From NCBI GenBank assembly GCA_027493935.1, contig JAOSJV010000010.1, positions 310,001 through 374,000 on the forward strand: DNA of 64,000 bases. The letters run 5' to 3'. The notes under the pieces are model-generated. The model saw only the letters and a program-made list of their open reading frames with translations. It had not been told where the DNA came from and did not search any database. Positions 20,989 through 30,396 of the stretch are shown here, in pieces. This DNA is from Burkholderiales bacterium. Its GTDB lineage: Bacteria; Pseudomonadota; Gammaproteobacteria; Burkholderiales; SG8-39. Made by a program: the position numbers and the translations under genes. The first letter of the stretch is position 1. Each line of letters opens with the position of its first letter.

Positions 20989-21073
20989 CCTGACGGCCTG
21001 GCCGGCGCGCCCGGCCAGGCCGTCCTCCCGCCTGCGTCCCCCGCCGCGACCCGATCGGCGCACCGCGCTACCG

Positions 21074-22926
21074 ATGCTGCGCGCGTTCAACCGCGGCCTC
21101 GAACGGCTGCTGCTCGCCGTGCTGGCTGGCGCGTTCGCGGCCCTGATCGTCGTCGTCTTTCTGCAGGTCTTCGCGCGCAACGTGCTCGCGATCCCGCTCG
21201 TCTGGACGCTCGACCTCGCGCAGCTGCTCTTCTCGTGGTGCATCTTCCTCGGCGCCGCGGTCGCACTGCGCTGGGACGCGCACTATGCGCTCGACCTGGT
21301 GCCCGCGCACTGGCGGACCGCGACGGCCGCGCTGCGCGTGGTGGCGCACCTCGGCGCCGCCGTCGTGATCGCTGTGCTCGGCGTGAGCGGCTGGGCGTTC
21401 ACGCAGATCGGCCTCAACCGGTTCGCCGCCTCGCTCGGCATTTCCGAGTTCTGGTTCTTCCTGCCGATTCCGCTCGGCGCGCTTGCAATGGCGGCGTTCC
21501 TCGCCGAACTCTTTCCCGACCGACGTCCGCCGGCTGGCGGACGCCCGCACGCGGCGATGAATCCGCTCGTCCTGCTGCTCGGCACGTTCTTCCTGCTGAT
21601 CCTGCTCAGGGTCAACATCGGCTTCGCGCTGATCCTGGCCTCGGTCACGGTGATGCTGCATCAGGACCTGCCGCTGGTGTCGGTGATCAACCAGATGTAC
21701 GCGAGCATCGACTCGTTCCCGCTGATGGCGGTGCCGTTCTTCATGTTCCTCGGCCGCGTCCTCAACTCGGGTGGCATCACCGAGCGGCTGCTGCGCGTCG
21801 CCGACGTCGCGGTGGGGCACGTGCGCGGCGGGCTCGGCCACGTGAACGTCTTCGTCAGCATGGTCTTCGCGAGCCTGTCGGGCTCGGCTGCAGCCGACAC
21901 GGCGAGCATCGGATCGATCCTGATCCCGGCGATGAAGAAGGCCGGCTACGATCCGGCCTTCACGGTGGCGCTGACCGCCGCCTCGTCGACGCTCGGCGTC
22001 ATCATCCCGCCGAGCATCATCCTGATCGTCTACGGCGCGTTCGGCAACGTGTCGATCGGCGCGCTCTTCCTCGGCGGCGTGCTGCCCGGTGTGCTGATCG
22101 GCCTGTTCATGATGGCCTACACCTACGTGCTCGCGATCCGCCACGGCTACCCGGCCAACCCGCGCGCGACGCTCGGTGAGATCGGTCGCGCGCTCCTCAA
22201 GGGCGCGCCGCCGCTGGCGATCCCGGTGATCGTGCTTGGCGGGGTGGTGGCCGGCGTGTTCACGCCGACCGAAGCGGCGATCAGCGCCGTGGTGTGGGCG
22301 CTCTTCCTGTCGTTCGTCTGTACCGCGAGGTTCGCTGGCGCCGGCTGCCGGAGATGCTCGCGCGCTCGGCGGTCGACTTCGCCGTGCCGCTCTTCACCGT
22401 CGCCGGCGCCGGCATCTTCGGCTGGCTAATCTCCTACCTCGGCGCTGCCGACCTGGTGGTCGAGTTCATCTTCTCGGTCACGCGCAACCGTTACGGCATC
22501 ATGCTGATGCTGATCGGCTTCCTGCTGCTGATCGGCACGGTGCTCAACCCGATCTCGGCGGTGCTGATCTTCCTGCCGATCATCCAGGCGCTCGGGGAGG
22601 CGGCACAGATCGATCCGGTGCACCTCGGCGTGCTGACGACCGTGACGCTCTCGGTCGGCCTGGTGTCGCCGCCCTATGGCATCTGCCTGCTGATCGCGAC
22701 CCAGATCGGCGAGGTGCCGATCGTGCGCTCGATCATCGCGGTGATCCCGATCGTCGCGCTCACGGTGCTCGTTGCGGTGGCCTCGCTCTGGCTGCCGGGC
22801 ATCGTGCTGGCGATCCCGCGCGCGTTCATGCCGGCGGCGTTCGTGGGCCAGAATGCGCTTCTCGCGGCAGTTCCCGGGAGCCCTGCATGGCCAAGCTTAG
22901 GATCGAAGGCTCGTTCGTCGCGCTGA
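21074..22926 (+). CDS. fused TRAP permease DctQM, one frameshift
   Basis: From the ATG at 21074, residues 1-160 are DctQ-like (four hydrophobic helices, FLQVFARNVL). They run on without a stop through FPDRRPPAGGRPH into a DctM large permease beginning MNPLVLLLGTFFLLILLRVN. DctM motifs follow: SGSAAADTASIGSILIPAM, IIPPSIILIVYGA and GVFTPTEAAISAVVWA. One break near 22318 (a missing C before TGTACCGCG) shifts the last third into another frame, where LNPISAVLIFLPIIQ and SPPYGICLLIA follow. The expected product is about 617 residues with roughly 16 membrane spans. Fused QM proteins are a known TRAP variant. The end overlaps the next gene by 40 nt. Confidence 0.83.
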
Positions 22927-23829
22927 TCACGCCGTTCAATCGCGACGGCACCGTGGACTTCGGCGCGTTCCGCACCCTGCTCGACTTCCAGGGAGCGCAA
23001 TGGCACCCGCGCGGTGCTGATCATGGGCTCGACCGGCGAGACCTCGATGCTCGCGCCCGAGGAGAAGAAGGCGATCATCGTCGAGACGGCGAAGATGAAG
23101 ACCGGGAAGATGCTCTTTTTCTACGGCTGCACCGGCAATAACACCGACGCGACGATCGCGAACGTGAAGTTCGCGCAGGCAAACGGCGCCGACGGTGCGA
23201 TCCTGGCGGCGCCAGCGTACATCTGCGCGCCCGAGGACGACGTCGAGCGTTTCTTCCTCGACGTGGCCGACGCGACCGAGCTGCCGCTCGGCATCTACAA
23301 CAACCCGCCGCGGGTGAAGAGCGACCTGCACTGGGACCACCTGCTGCGCATCTTCCGGCATCCGCACTACGTCGTACACAAGGAGTCGACCACGCGCGTC
23401 GGCCAAGTGGCGCAGGTGCTCGCGGCGCGGCCGGACGTCGCGGTGATGTGCTGCGACTCGCCGAACCTGGGGCTCGTCGTGCCGACGATGTCGCTGGGCG
23501 GCCACGGTACCGCAAACATGACTGGCAACATCGCGCCGGGCGAGCTCGCCACGCTCTCGACGCCGTGGCGCAGCTACGCCGACGCCCAGGGCCTCAAGGA
23601 GACGTACCTCCGCCTGCTGCCGCTGCTGCACTACACCTATTCGGCGGTCAACCCGGTGGCGGTGAAGTCGCTGATGAGGGCGCTCGGGCTGCCCGCCGGC
23701 GACCTGCGCCGGCCGCTGCGCAACCTCGAGGGCGAGCCGCTCGAGCGCGGCGTGCGCATCGCGCGCGATCTCGGCTTGGTCGAGAAGTACGGCTTCGAGA
23801 TCGGCACGCCCTCGCTGCGCGTCGCGTAG
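22887..23829 (+). CDS. DapA-like (DHDPS/NAL superfamily) aldolase or lyase, one frameshift
   Basis: The ATG at 22887 begins a barrel start LRIEGSFVALITPFNRDGTV. The frame breaks near 22993, where an extra G in CAGGGAG interrupts DFQERNGTRAVLIMGSTGET; beyond it the frame is open to 23829. Superfamily residues are GSTGET, the Tyr in GIYNNPP and the Schiff-base lysine in VVHKEST. The length is about 313, slightly above DapA's 292. The superfamily includes dihydrodipicolinate synthase, sialic-acid lyase and hydroxyproline-pathway deaminases. Its place behind a TRAP transporter argues for a catabolic lyase or deaminase rather than lysine biosynthesis. Confidence 0.82.
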
Positions 23830-23842
23830 GGCGTCGGCCGCC

Positions 23843-26147
23843 TCAGGGCCGGCTCGCGAGCGCTGGCGGCTCGAGCGCGCGCGAGGCGGGCGCAGTGCCG
23901 GGGTAGCGCTCGATCTCGACCAGCACCGACAGCGCGCTCGGCCCCTGCGCCAGCCGCGAGGTGCCGATGTCCGCCGAGAGCACGTTGGGGTTGCCCGAAA
24001 GCTCGAGGCCATCGGCGCTCGCCGAGTACCACGCGCCGGTCGCCATCACCGCGACGCCCGGGCGCACGCCCGCGTCGAGCTCGGCTCCCGCCAGGCACGC
24101 GCCGCGCGCGTTGAAGACGCGCACCACGTCGCCGGCGGCGATGCCACGCCGGGAGGCATCGGCCGGATTGAGCCGCAGCGGCTCGCGCCCGGCGACCTTG
24201 TTCGCCTGCGCGAGCGGGCCGGGATCCATCTGGCTGTGCAGGCGATCGGGCGGCTGCACGGTGAGGAGGTGGATCGGAAAGCGCGCGGCCTCGGCCGCGC
24301 CGAGCCATTCGACCGGCGGCAGCCAGGCCGGGTGCGGCGGGCAGTCGTCGTAGCCGAACCCGGCGATGCGCTCCGAATAGAGCTCGATGCGGCCCGAGGG
24401 CGTCGCGAGCGGATGCGCCGCGGGGTCGGCGCGGAACTGCTCGAACAGCACGAAGGGCCGCTGCGGCGGCGGCACCTCGGCGTAGCCCGCCTCCCAGAAG
24501 GCGTTGAACCCGGGCAGCGCGACCTCGTGCGCGGCGGCCGACTCGCGCACGCCGTCCCACATCCAGCGCAGCCACTGCATCTCGCTGCGCCCCTCGGCGA
24601 ACGCCGCCTCGTGCCCGAGACGCGATGCGAGCTCGCGGAAAATGTCGAAGTCGTTGCGGCTCGCCGCGACTGGCGCGATCGCCTGGTGCATCGCGAACAC
24701 GAACCGGTCGCGCGAGCCGCCGCCAACGTCGTTGCGCTCCAGCGGCGTGGTGGCCGGCAGCACGATGTCGGCGTGCTTCGCGGTCGCCGTCCACCAGCTC
24801 TCGTGGACGATGACGGTCTCGGGGCGCTGCCATGCGCGGACCAGGCGGTTGAGGTCCTGGTGGTGGTGGAAAGGGTTGCCGCCGGCCCAGTACACCAGCC
24901 GCACGTCGGGATAGTAGTCGGTGCGGCCGTTGAACTCGAACGGCGCGCGCGGGGCGAGCAGCATGTCGACAAAGCGCGCGACCGGGATCGCGCGCGCCGC
25001 CGGGTTCATCCGCGCCGGGAACTCCGGCGCGGCGAGCGGCACGCGCGGATTGCCGACGCCGTTCATCGAGCCGTGCCCGAACGCGAAGCCGCCGCCAGGC
25101 AGTCCGATGTGGCCGAGCAGGGCGGCGAGCGCGATCGCCGCCCAGTACGGCTGCTCGCCGCGGTGCGCGCGCTGCAGCGACCAGGTCACGGTGATCATCG
25201 AGCGCTCGGCCGCCAGCCGGCGCGCCAGCGCGCGGATCGTCTCGGCCGGAACCTCGCAGATCGGCGCAGCCCAGTCGGCAGACTTCGCAACGCCGTCCGT
25301 CGCCCCGATCAGGTAGTCGCGGAACGGCGCGAATCCGACGCAGCAGCGCTCGAGGAACGCCGCGTCGTGAAGCCCCTCGGCCACGAGCGTGTACGCCGCC
25401 GCGAGCATCAGCGCGGCGTCGGTGTTCGGTCGGATCGGGAGCCACTCGGCGTCGAGGAACGCCGGTGCGTCGGCGCGCGTCGGGCTAACGACCACGACGC
25501 GCACGCCGCGCGCGCGCGCCGCGCGCAGCCACTGCGCCATCGTGTGCTCGCCGGCGCCGCCGGAGGTGACCTGGCCGTTCTTGAGCGCGAGCCCGCCGAA
25601 TGCGAGCAGCACGCCGGTGTGCTCGACGACGCTCGGCCAGTCGGTCACGAGCCCGTTCACCGGCGCGTGGGTGCCGATGACGTGCGGAAGAATGAACTGC
25701 GCAGCGCCCCACGAGTAGTTGCCGGTCTGGTCTACGCAGCCTCCACCGGAGAACAGGAATCGCCGGAGCTGCGTGCGCGCATGGTGGAAGCGGCCGGCGG
25801 AAGACCAGCCGTACGACCCGCCGAAGATGCCGGCGGCGCCGTGCGCGTCGCGCACGCGGGCGAGCTCCCTGTGCGACGAGCCGCTGCGCCTCGTCCCAGC
25901 CGACCTCGACGAACGGCTCACGCCCCCGGCCGGTACGGTCGTTCTCCGCGCGCCGCTTCAGCCAGTCTGCGCGCACCGCCGGGCGCGCGATGCGCAGCGG
26001 CGAGTGCACCATCGCCGGAATCGCGTCCAGCATCGGCGACGGCGCCGGGTCGCGTGCGAACGGCTCGCAGCGCACGACGCGGCCGTGCTCCACAACTGCG
26101 GTGAACGCACCCCAATGCGAAAGAGACGGGTGTCTGGTCGTCGTCAT
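23843..26147 (-). CDS. molybdopterin oxidoreductase of the DMSO/TMAO/biotin-sulfoxide reductase family, one frameshift
   Basis: The ATG at 26147 starts a short head containing SHWGAFTAVVEHGRVV, typical of BisC/TorA-type enzymes that lack an N-terminal Fe-S motif. After a break near 25872 the frame reads GGSYGWSSAGRFHHA, the Mo-ligand serine region, then VYWAGGNPFHHHQD and VLPATTPLERNDVG. The C-terminal cofactor domain includes VFNARGACLAG. The corrected length is about 767, matching BisC. No Tat signal is visible, pointing to a cytoplasmic biotin- or methionine-sulfoxide-type reductase. It converges on the dapA-like gene with a 13-bp gap, so it is its own transcription unit. Confidence 0.85.
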
Positions 26148-26222
26148 GCAATGCGGTTGACCGGTCCGAGTCTAGCAGAACACAATCCGACCACTCCTCG
26201 CACTCGGCAAACTGGAGGCCGC

Positions 26223-27002
26223 ATGGATCTCGGCATCGACGGCCGGCGCGCGCTCGTGATGGGCGCGAGCCGGGGGCTCGGCTATGCGTGCGCGCGCGCG
26301 CTCGCCGGCGAGGGCGTGCACGTGACGATCGTGGCGCGCGACGCCGGGCGGCTGGCGCAGGCCGCGGGCGCGATCCGCGAGGCGACGGGGCGCGAGGTCG
26401 CGACCGTGGCCGCGGATTTCCGCACCGAGGCCGGCCGCGCCGCGGCACTGGGCACCTGCCCGGCGCCGGACATCCTCGTCACCAACGCCGAGGGCTTCCA
26501 GCCCGGCGACTTTCGCGAATGGCGGCGCGAGGACTGGATCGCCGCGCTCGACGACATGATGCTGGGGCCGATCGCACTCATCCGCGCGGTGATCGACGGC
26601 ATGATCGCACAGCGCTTCGGGCGAATCGTCAACCTGGTCTCCCGCAGCGTGAAGAGCCCGCAGCTCGAGCTCGGGTTATCGAACGGCGCGCGCGCCGGGC
26701 TGGTCGGCTTCGTCGCCGGTCTCGCGCGCCAGAGCGTGCGCCACAATGTGACGATCAACAACTTGTTGCCCGGCATTTTCGCGAGCGATGCGCAGCGCCG
26801 TCACGTCGAGGGGCTGGTCGAGATGAGCGGCCGCCCATTCGATGCGATCTGGGCCGAGCGCGCGCGCGCGAACCCGGCCGGGCGCTTCGGCGATCCGGCC
26901 GAGCTCGGCGCGGCGTGCGCCTATCTCTGCTCGGCGCAGGCAGGGTTCATCAGTGGCCAGAGCCTGCTCGTCGACGGCGGCAGCTATCCCGGCACTTTCT
27001 AG
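26223..27002 (+). CDS. short-chain dehydrogenase/reductase lacking the usual active-site Tyr
   Basis: 259 residues from the ATG at 26223. The Rossmann start is GASRGLG at about 14-20, and a mid-region NAG-like motif reads VTNAEG. The active-site Ser is in NLVSRS, but where YxxxK is expected the sequence is LGLSNGARAGL, with neither the Tyr nor the usual Lys. The C-terminal GFISGQSLLVDGGSYPGTF is normal. A subgroup of SDR proteins carries this altered motif, and classical hydride chemistry at a carbonyl is uncertain for them. The TAG stop (27000-27002) is part of the CTAG duplicated by the adjacent IS element. Confidence 0.82.
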   Translation: MDLGIDGRRALVMGASRGLGYACARALAGEGVHVTIVARDAGRLAQAAGAIREATGREVATVAADFRTEAGRAAALGTCPAPDILVTNAEGFQPGDFREWRREDWIAALDDMMLGPIALIRAVIDGMIAQRFGRIVNLVSRSVKSPQLELGLSNGARAGLVGFVAGLARQSVRHNVTINNLLPGIFASDAQRRHVEGLVEMSGRPFDAIWAERARANPAGRFGDPAELGAACAYLCSAQAGFISGQSLLVDGGSYPGTF

Positions 27003-28314
27003 CAGCCTGATGCAAAAGCTACGGAAATGATGTCCTTCGATCCCGCTGAACTTCGTCGAAGGAGCGCAGGAGCGCTGTTGCGCTCTGGATTTGCCGCTGT
27101 TGCTGCCACTTCGTGATGCAAAAGGCCCATTTTTCGATTCTCCGGACGGTTCTACCCTGTCGCAGGAGCTATTCGACTCATGCGAAGCAGGTTGTAGGCC
27201 GCCCCCACGATGTAGGCGTGCATCTGCACGCGGACCAACCCGCGTACCAGAGTCCGGCGCAGTCCGCCGTAGGCCTTCATCCAGCCGAAGATCTCCTCGA
27301 TACGCTTGCGCTTGCGCTGACTCACCGCGTAGCTTGGATGCCGCGTCGTGCGCGCATCCAGCCCGGGGGTGCGCCGGCCATCAATCTGCGCAATGTGTGG
27401 AGCGATCTTGCGCCGGCGCAGATGCGCAACGAAGTCCTTGGAGTGGTAGCCCTTGTCGCCGCCGAGGGAGGCGGGGCGAACGCGCTTGCGGGCTTGGCGG
27501 GCGAGGAGTTCCTTCGCCGCCTCGGTCTCGCTCTGGGTCGCCGAGCGGACCGCGAGATCCACGCACAGGCCATTGCGGTTCTCCATGAGCGCGTGGGCGC
27601 CGTAGCAGAGTTTGGCCTCTTTGCCCTTGCCCTTGCGCCCGAGCTTGGCCTCCTCGTCGGTGGTGGAATGGTGAGTGTCGTTGCTGCGCCGCTGGCCGCG
27701 GAAGTCGACCATCCCGTTGGAGCCACCACCGGCCGAAGGTGGACCGTCCTTGGGCTTGAAGCTCTTGTGACTCGCCCAAGCCTCGATCAGGGTGCCGTCG
27801 ACGGTGAAGTGCTCATCGGAGAGCAGGCCCGCCTTGCGCGCCTCGCCCACCACCGCATCGAAGAACATCCGGGCGGTGTCCTGGCCCACCAGCCGCTCGC
27901 GCAGCCGCGAGAAGTTCGACTGGTCCAGCCCAGATTCCTCCAGGCTCATGTCCAGGAACCAGCGAAACAGGATGTTGTAGTCGAGCATCTCGCAAAACAG
28001 CCGGTCCGAGCGCACCGAGTACAGCGCAATGAGCAGGCTCGCCTTCAACAACCGCTCCGGCGGGATCGACGGCCGGCCGATCTCGGCGTAGATCCGATCG
28101 AACTCCGAGCTCATCGACGCAAGCACCGTATCGGCGTGGCGCTTGATCTGGCGAAGTGGATGCCCCTCGGGCACCCGCGAGTCCGGCGAGAAGTAGCTGA
28201 ACATCGACTCTTGGGGGTCGACCCGACCGCGCATGGCTTGTTCTCCGTTAATCGCGCCGCTGCGCCTTCGACTCGATCACCGAGGAATGATTCCGTGCTT
28301 TTTGCATCACGCTG
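27003..28314. mobile_element. IS5-like insertion sequence, 1312 bp, flanked by CTAG
   Basis: Imperfect terminal inverted repeats start CAGC(C/G)TGATGCAAAA at both ends and continue with GC(T/A)ACGGAA apart from one extra A. They enclose one intact transposase gene. CTAG at 26999-27002 and at 28315-28318 is the expected 4-bp target duplication (YTAR) of IS5-family elements. A further internal copy of GTGATGCAAAA lies at 27113-27123. Removing the element joins GGCACTTT-CTAG-GGCTG, so the uninterrupted locus had the SDR stop codon in the same place. Confidence 0.85.
27152..28234 (-). CDS. IS5-family (DDE) transposase
   Basis: 360 residues from the ATG at 28234, intact. The N-terminal InsH-like domain (DUF772 type) includes FSYFSPDSRVPEGHPLR and RPSIPPERLLKASLLIALY. 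The DDE residues are suggested by HFTVDGTLIEAWAS (first D), GDKGYHS (second D) and RKRIEEIFGWMK (E). A basic, Lys/Gly-rich insertion (EEAKLGRKGKGKEAK) lies mid-protein, as in the IS1031/ISL2-like and IS1182-like branches; I favour IS5 because of the 4-bp CTAG duplication. Because the gene is unbroken while neighbours have errors, the copy may still be active. Confidence 0.88.
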   Translation of the reverse strand: MRGRVDPQESMFSYFSPDSRVPEGHPLRQIKRHADTVLASMSSEFDRIYAEIGRPSIPPERLLKASLLIALYSVRSDRLFCEMLDYNILFRWFLDMSLEESGLDQSNFSRLRERLVGQDTARMFFDAVVGEARKAGLLSDEHFTVDGTLIEAWASHKSFKPKDGPPSAGGGSNGMVDFRGQRRSNDTHHSTTDEEAKLGRKGKGKEAKLCYGAHALMENRNGLCVDLAVRSATQSETEAAKELLARQARKRVRPASLGGDKGYHSKDFVAHLRRRKIAPHIAQIDGRRTPGLDARTTRHPSYAVSQRKRKRIEEIFGWMKAYGGLRRTLVRGLVRVQMHAYIVGAAYNLLRMSRIAPATG

Positions 28315-28384
28315 CTAGGGCTGCCGCGGTGTCGCGACCCGGCTTCCGGATGCACAGAGGTCGCGCGAACGAGGGCTGGGCACT

Positions 28385-29638
28385 TTGAAGGTCCTCGTTC
28401 TCGGCGCCGGCGTGATCGGCGTGACGACCGCGCACTACCTCGTCGAGGACGGGCACGAAGTCGAGGTCGTCGACCGTCAAGGCGCGCCGGCGCGCGAGAC
28501 GAGCTTCGCCAACGCGGGCAGCGTGTGCCCGAGCTACGCGACGCCGTGGGCCGCGCCGGGCATGCGGCGCAAGGCGCTCGCGTGGCTGCTTGCGGACGAG
28601 GCGCCGCTGCGGGTGCGCTGGCGCGCCGATGCGGCGCTCGCGCGCTGGGGCTTCGCGTGGCTTCGCAACTGTTCGCCGGGGCGTTTCGCGGTCAACAAGT
28701 CGCGCATGCAGCGCCTGTCGCACTACAGCCTGGCGTGCCTGCAGGCGCTGCGCGCCGAAACCGGCATCCGCTACGACGAGACCACGCGTGGCGTGCTGCA
28801 GCTCCTGCGCACGCCGGCCGAGATCGACGCGGTGTCGAGCCACACGCGCGTGCTCGCCGCCGCCGGCATCGCGCACCGGCTGGTCGACGCTGCCGGCGCG
28901 ATCGCAATCGAACCCGCGCTCGCCCACGCGGCAGCGCCGTTCGAGGGCGGGCTGCACCTCCCGAACGACGAGAGCGGCGACTGCCGGCTCTTCACCGAGC
29001 GGCTCGCCGAGCGCGCCGCGGCGCGCGGCGCGGCGTTCCGGTTTGGCACCTGGATCGAGCGCATCGAGACCGCAGCGGGTGCGGTGACCGGCGTCGCGAC
29101 GAGCACCGGGCACCTGAGCGCCGACCGCTACGTGGTTGCTCTCGGCGTGGACGCAGCGCGCCTGCTCGCGCCGCTCGGCCTCCGCCTGCCGATCCAGCCG
29201 GTGCGCGGCTTCTCGGTGACGCTGCCGCTCGCGCGGCCGGAGCGCGCGCCGCTCGCCTCGGTGATCGACGAGCACACCAAAGTGGCAATCACGCGGATGG
29301 GCGATCGGCTGCGCGCCGCGGGCGCGGCCGAGCTCGGCGTCGATACGACCGACGCGCCGCCCGATCGCTTTCGCGCGATCACGCGCGCGCTGCGCGAGCT
29401 CTTCCCGCAGGCGGGCGATTTCGGGCGGCCGGAGCAATGGGCTGGCCTGCGGCCGATGACGCCCGACGGTCCGCCGCTGCTCGGTCCGACGCCGGTTGAT
29501 CGGCTGCTGCTGAACGTCGGCCACGGCGGGCAAGGTTGGTCGATGGCGTGCGGGTCGGCGCGGGTGCTCGCGGATCTGGTCGCCGGCCGGCCGCCCGGGA
29601 TCGACCTCGACGGGCTGACGCTCGCGCGCTATTCCTGA
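28385..29638 (+). CDS. DadA-like FAD-dependent D-amino-acid dehydrogenase
   Basis: 417 residues if started at the TTG at 28385, needed to include the dinucleotide-binding motif KVLVLGAGVIGVTTAHYL. Other DadA features are the SFANAGSVCPSYATPWAAPG loop, NESGDCRLF-type core (NDESGDCRLFTE) and the C-terminal FAD-binding GLRPMTPDGPPLLGPT with GHGGQGWSMACGSAR. DadA-type enzymes oxidise D-amino acids or hydroxyproline to imino acids and pass electrons to the respiratory chain. The IS5 element separates it from the SDR at 26223; without it the two would be about 70 bp apart in one direction, suggesting a former operon. The TTG start and loss of the native upstream region may reduce expression. Confidence 0.87.
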   Translation: MKVLVLGAGVIGVTTAHYLVEDGHEVEVVDRQGAPARETSFANAGSVCPSYATPWAAPGMRRKALAWLLADEAPLRVRWRADAALARWGFAWLRNCSPGRFAVNKSRMQRLSHYSLACLQALRAETGIRYDETTRGVLQLLRTPAEIDAVSSHTRVLAAAGIAHRLVDAAGAIAIEPALAHAAAPFEGGLHLPNDESGDCRLFTERLAERAAARGAAFRFGTWIERIETAAGAVTGVATSTGHLSADRYVVALGVDAARLLAPLGLRLPIQPVRGFSVTLPLARPERAPLASVIDEHTKVAITRMGDRLRAAGAAELGVDTTDAPPDRFRAITRALRELFPQAGDFGRPEQWAGLRPMTPDGPPLLGPTPVDRLLLNVGHGGQGWSMACGSARVLADLVAGRPPGIDLDGLTLARYS

Positions 29639-29739
29639 GCGCTTGCGGCACGCGCGCACACCCGGGCGCACGCGCGCGGATGGTCCCGGCGGGCTGCATG
29701 GTATCGAGGCCCGGACAGTCTCGGTCGGTGTAGACCCTC

Positions 29740-30121
29740 CGATGAGGAGAAATTGCGCCCTGGCCGCGGCCGCCATCGCGAGCAGGACGTTGTCTCCCGG
29801 ATCGTTCGCGAGGTCGATCCTCGGAAGCCGCTTGACCAGGAACGCACGCTCGCGCATCCGGTTGATGCGCCAGCCGATCTCCGCCGGCTCGAAGTGGCGT
29901 CGGACCAGTGCATCGCGTGGCGCGCTCCGCAGCTCGTCGCGCCGCGCCTCGGCCGAAACGAGCTCGAATCGGCCATCGAGCCACGCGCGAACGAGTTTGC
30001 ACGGTTTGGCGTCGACGCGAATCAGCGTGCTCGGCGAGACGTTCGTGTCGAGGATGACCCGCGGGAGCGTACTAGGCGCTTGCGTTTCGGCCGCGAACGC
30101 ACCGACCTCGGCGGACCCCAT
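29740..30121 (-). pseudogene. decayed PIN-domain toxin (VapC-like)
   Basis: Leftward from 30121 the frame contains RVILDTNVSPSTLIR, a PIN start with the first acidic residue, then ELVSAEARRDELR and later NDPGDNVLLAMAAAARAQFLL, matching the end of PIN toxins (normally DPxDNxxLAxAxxxxAxxLVTGD). The terminal VTGD acidic motif is replaced by LIGGSTPT. The only start, ATG at 30121, would put about 20 unrelated residues before the domain. I read it as a non-functional remnant of a toxin-antitoxin pair; sequence error could account for part of it. Confidence 0.55.
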
Positions 30122-30310
30122 CGCTCGGCCCGCACCTGCCGCAGCGCATCTTCGATCGCCTACTCGATTTTCCCCTCCGGCACGTTCGCGTTCCGCGCTT
30201 GGACGGCCGCGACGGTCTGCGCGAAGTCGTCCGCACCGCGCGCTCGATGAACTTGGAAAGGTCGCCCTTCTTCGGCCGCGCTGCGCGAGAAACGAGCGCA
30301 GGGACACGTG
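30110..30310 (-). pseudogene. decayed ribbon-helix-helix-type antitoxin remnant
   Basis: Two pieces of one antitoxin are visible in different frames: RPKKGDLSKFIERAVR (about 30265-30218) and DFAQTVAAVQARNANVPEGK (about 30223-30168). The second is followed by an in-frame TAG at 30160-30162 and then AIEDALRQVRAERW up to the toxin start. Antitoxins of this kind carry these segments in this order in a single frame. One frameshift and one stop codon, next to an altered PIN gene, suggest decay. The N-terminal DNA-binding strand is not recognisable. Confidence 0.5.
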
Positions 30311-30396
30311 AAGCGGGCCAGCGGCCGCACCGGCAGGCGTGGCGGTGCTCTCGCAGGCAAGCCCGGGTGCGTGAGGATCCTGACGATCAGCGCAGG

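Noticed and set aside
28307..30307. A 666-codon open frame on the minus strand antisense to the DadA-like gene
   Set aside because: Its sequence is Arg/Ala-rich low-complexity, typical of a shadow frame in high-GC DNA. Only the short PIN-like part has family features.
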